The notes under the pieces: model-generated
Seen by the model: the letters and a program-made list of their open reading frames with translations, nothing else
The model's database searches: none
What the model was told of the DNA's origin: nothing
Shown: in pieces, positions 33,463-34,842 of the stretch
Position numbering within the stretch: the first letter of the stretch is position 1
How the letters are laid out: every line of letters begins with the position of its first letter
Source of the DNA: Ignavibacteriota bacterium
GTDB lineage: Bacteria > Bacteroidota > Ignavibacteria > Tepidaquicellales > Tepidaquicellaceae
Assembly (NCBI GenBank): GCA_020437545.1
Contig: JAGQWH010000018.1
Span: 1-34,842, forward strand
Length of the DNA: 34,842 nucleotides
Direction: 5' to 3'
Translations under genes and position numbers: made by a program

Positions 33463-33554
33463 GATCCGTCTTGGCAGATTGAGAATTGAGTAAATCGTTT
33501 TTTTTTAGAAGTTCATTGAACAAAATAACTCATCAATATTCTTTTGCCAAAAGA

Positions 33555-34787
33555 TCAGGAAAGCCTCTTTGCAAGTTTCCCGATGGTTAATCCCTGCACC
33601 AGAATGGTAAAGCACACTACAACGTATGTAATAGTGACCAGCAATTGCCGGTTATATTCGGGAAGTATTGAAAGTGCAAGAGCAATTGATATACCGCCTC
33701 TCAATCCGCCCCACGTAATTATGATAAGAGTTTTCTGAGAGATCTTCTCTTTATATCTGATAAGCAATGAGGGAACCCAGACTGAAATATATCTAGCAAA
33801 CAGACATACAAATATTGCCATTACGGAAATCAAAAAAACTTTAAATTCAAAATCTATTAAAAGTAACTGAAGTCCCATTAATACAAAAAGTATGGTGTTC
33901 AGGATCTCATCTATCAGTTCCCAGAATTTATCCACATACTCAACAGACATTTTTGACATTCCTAATTTCTTGCTTTTATTACCTGTAATTATCCCGGCTG
34001 TTACCATTGCAAGAGGTCCCGAAACATTTGTAAGATCGGCAATTGTATATCCGCCCATCACAATTGCAAGTGTGATCATTACTACAATCTTATAATTTTC
34101 TATATTTTTTATTAATCTGTACCCTACAAATCCGAGTATAATGCCTAATAAAATTCCGCCAAAAGCCTCCTGACCAAACAACTTGAGTATCGTCATAGCA
34201 TCTATCTCCGTTCCGGGCTTTGACATTTTTAAAAAAGCTAGAAAAGTTACGACTGCTACACCATCATTAAAGAGTGACTCTCCTGCAATTTTTGTTTCAA
34301 GGGATTTTGATACCCCGGCACTTTTAAGTATACTCATTACTGCAATAGGATCTGTAGGTGAGATCAATGCACCGAAAAGAAATCCATGAAGTATGTTTAT
34401 ATTTATGCCGAACATTAAAAGAACATAGTATGATAAAAATCCTATCACTAGAGTACTGATAATTACACTTAGAGAGGAAAACAGGAGTATACTTAGTTTT
34501 TCACTTTTAAGATCTTCAAATCTTACATGTATAGCTCCGGCAAAAAGCATAAAGCTCAGCATTCCTTCAAGCAAAAGCTCACTGAAATTCAAAGTCAGTA
34601 ATTCTTTGTTTAATAAATATTCCAGACCCGGAAAGATCTGCCCCAGAAGAATAACTATTCCTGAAAATACAAGTGAAACGATCATAAGTCCTATCGTTAC
34701 CGGAAATTTCAGTAATCGGAAATTTATAATTGCAAACCCCGCGGAGATGACTACAAGAATTGATATTATGTGAAATACACCAAGCAA
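33555..34787 (-). CDS. CPA1-family Na+/H+ antiporter (NhaP-like), TTG start
   Basis: A 410-residue protein with about twelve helices. FGALISPTDPIAVMSIL and ETKIAGESLFNDGVAVVTFL are the ion-binding signature regions of CPA1 antiporters (the ND motif after GES). LWR-type and SGGLRG-like segments (ITWGGLRGGISIALAL) occur near the C-terminus. The start is TTG at 34787; it gives a complete first helix (IISILVVISAGFAIINF). The next Met is near residue 35. An in-frame TAA from the heptamer array lies 4 codons upstream. Role: Na+(K+)/H+ exchange and pH homeostasis. No soluble C-terminal domain is present. Confidence 0.9.
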   Translation of the reverse strand: MLGVFHIISILVVISAGFAIINFRLLKFPVTIGLMIVSLVFSGIVILLGQIFPGLEYLLNKELLTLNFSELLLEGMLSFMLFAGAIHVRFEDLKSEKLSILLFSSLSVIISTLVIGFLSYYVLLMFGININILHGFLFGALISPTDPIAVMSILKSAGVSKSLETKIAGESLFNDGVAVVTFLAFLKMSKPGTEIDAMTILKLFGQEAFGGILLGIILGFVGYRLIKNIENYKIVVMITLAIVMGGYTIADLTNVSGPLAMVTAGIITGNKSKKLGMSKMSVEYVDKFWELIDEILNTILFVLMGLQLLLIDFEFKVFLISVMAIFVCLFARYISVWVPSLLIRYKEKISQKTLIIITWGGLRGGISIALALSILPEYNRQLLVTITYVVVCFTILVQGLTIGKLAKRLS

Positions 34788-34796
34788 ATGAATCAG

Positions 34797-34842
34797 TTAA
34801 TAGTTAATAGTTAATAGTTAATAGTTAATAGTTAATAGTTAA
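34797..34842. repeat. Heptanucleotide array (TTAATAG)6.6, runs to window end
   Basis: Six perfect units plus four bases of TTAATAG, continuing at least to the window edge, so the copy number is a minimum. It begins 9 bp upstream of the TTG start of the CPA1 antiporter. The unit is related in composition to, but not the same as, TATTAAG at 33424-33462. Confidence 0.95.

Noticed and set aside
33424-34842. Heptamer arrays as a CRISPR array
   Set aside because: Units are 7 bp, with no spacers and no cas genes.

Overview
The window is AT-rich DNA with every convincing gene on the minus strand. It looks like a Bacteroidota/Ignavibacteriota-type (FCB group) chromosome. Reasons are the CzcA/CusA-type RND modules with TolC and HMBD-bearing adaptors, an AraC-type regulator with an HMA-like N-terminus, DUF3347, an HMA-MauE/DoxX fusion, SHOCT proteins, many lipoproteins, and generally weak Shine-Dalgarno signals. 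The lineage is inferred from gene content; I saw no marker gene.

About 25.5 kb (1-25525) is a copper/silver-type metal-resistance island. In transcription order (right to left) it holds: a Cys-rich exported protein; a TolC-like channel and an HMBD-carrying adaptor (RND system 1); an HMA lipoprotein; an HMBD copper-site lipoprotein; a tightly coupled second system (TolC, Ig-like membrane protein, adaptor, large RND permease); a lipoprotein; a CPVC thioredoxin-like protein; a second HMA protein; a 32-residue membrane microprotein; another exported Ig-like protein; the HMA-AraC regulator; a lipoprotein that is about 27% methionine; two SHOCT membrane proteins flanking a P-loop NTPase, a third HMA lipoprotein and a decayed CopB-type ATPase fragment; a coupled membrane block (ICMT-like methyltransferase, YHS, DUF2933, DUF5676, lycopene-cyclase-domain protein); a multicopper oxidase; a PII-like protein; a DUF3347 lipoprotein; a CopB P1B-ATPase; an HMA-MauE protein; an outer-membrane protein; and the start of a CusA-type permease cut by the left edge. 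The parts suggest one pathway: periplasmic capture and oxidation of Cu(I), P-type export from the cytoplasm, and tripartite efflux across both membranes.

The right part (25646-34787) is general ion homeostasis and metabolism: a DUF389 membrane protein, a decayed intergenic stretch, glutamate dehydrogenase, a SAM methyltransferase, a P2-type Ca2+ ATPase, a CaCA Ca2+/cation antiporter and a CPA1 Na+/H+ antiporter. The last two antiporters both appear to start at TTG, and each has a heptanucleotide tandem-repeat array directly upstream.

The most notable points are the paired TTG-start/heptamer-array arrangement, the PII-like gene inside a copper island, the coupled membrane block containing two families usually associated with isoprenoid chemistry, and a shared Cys-Cys tail on three HMA proteins. 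No tRNA, rRNA, CRISPR array, transposase or integrase was seen.
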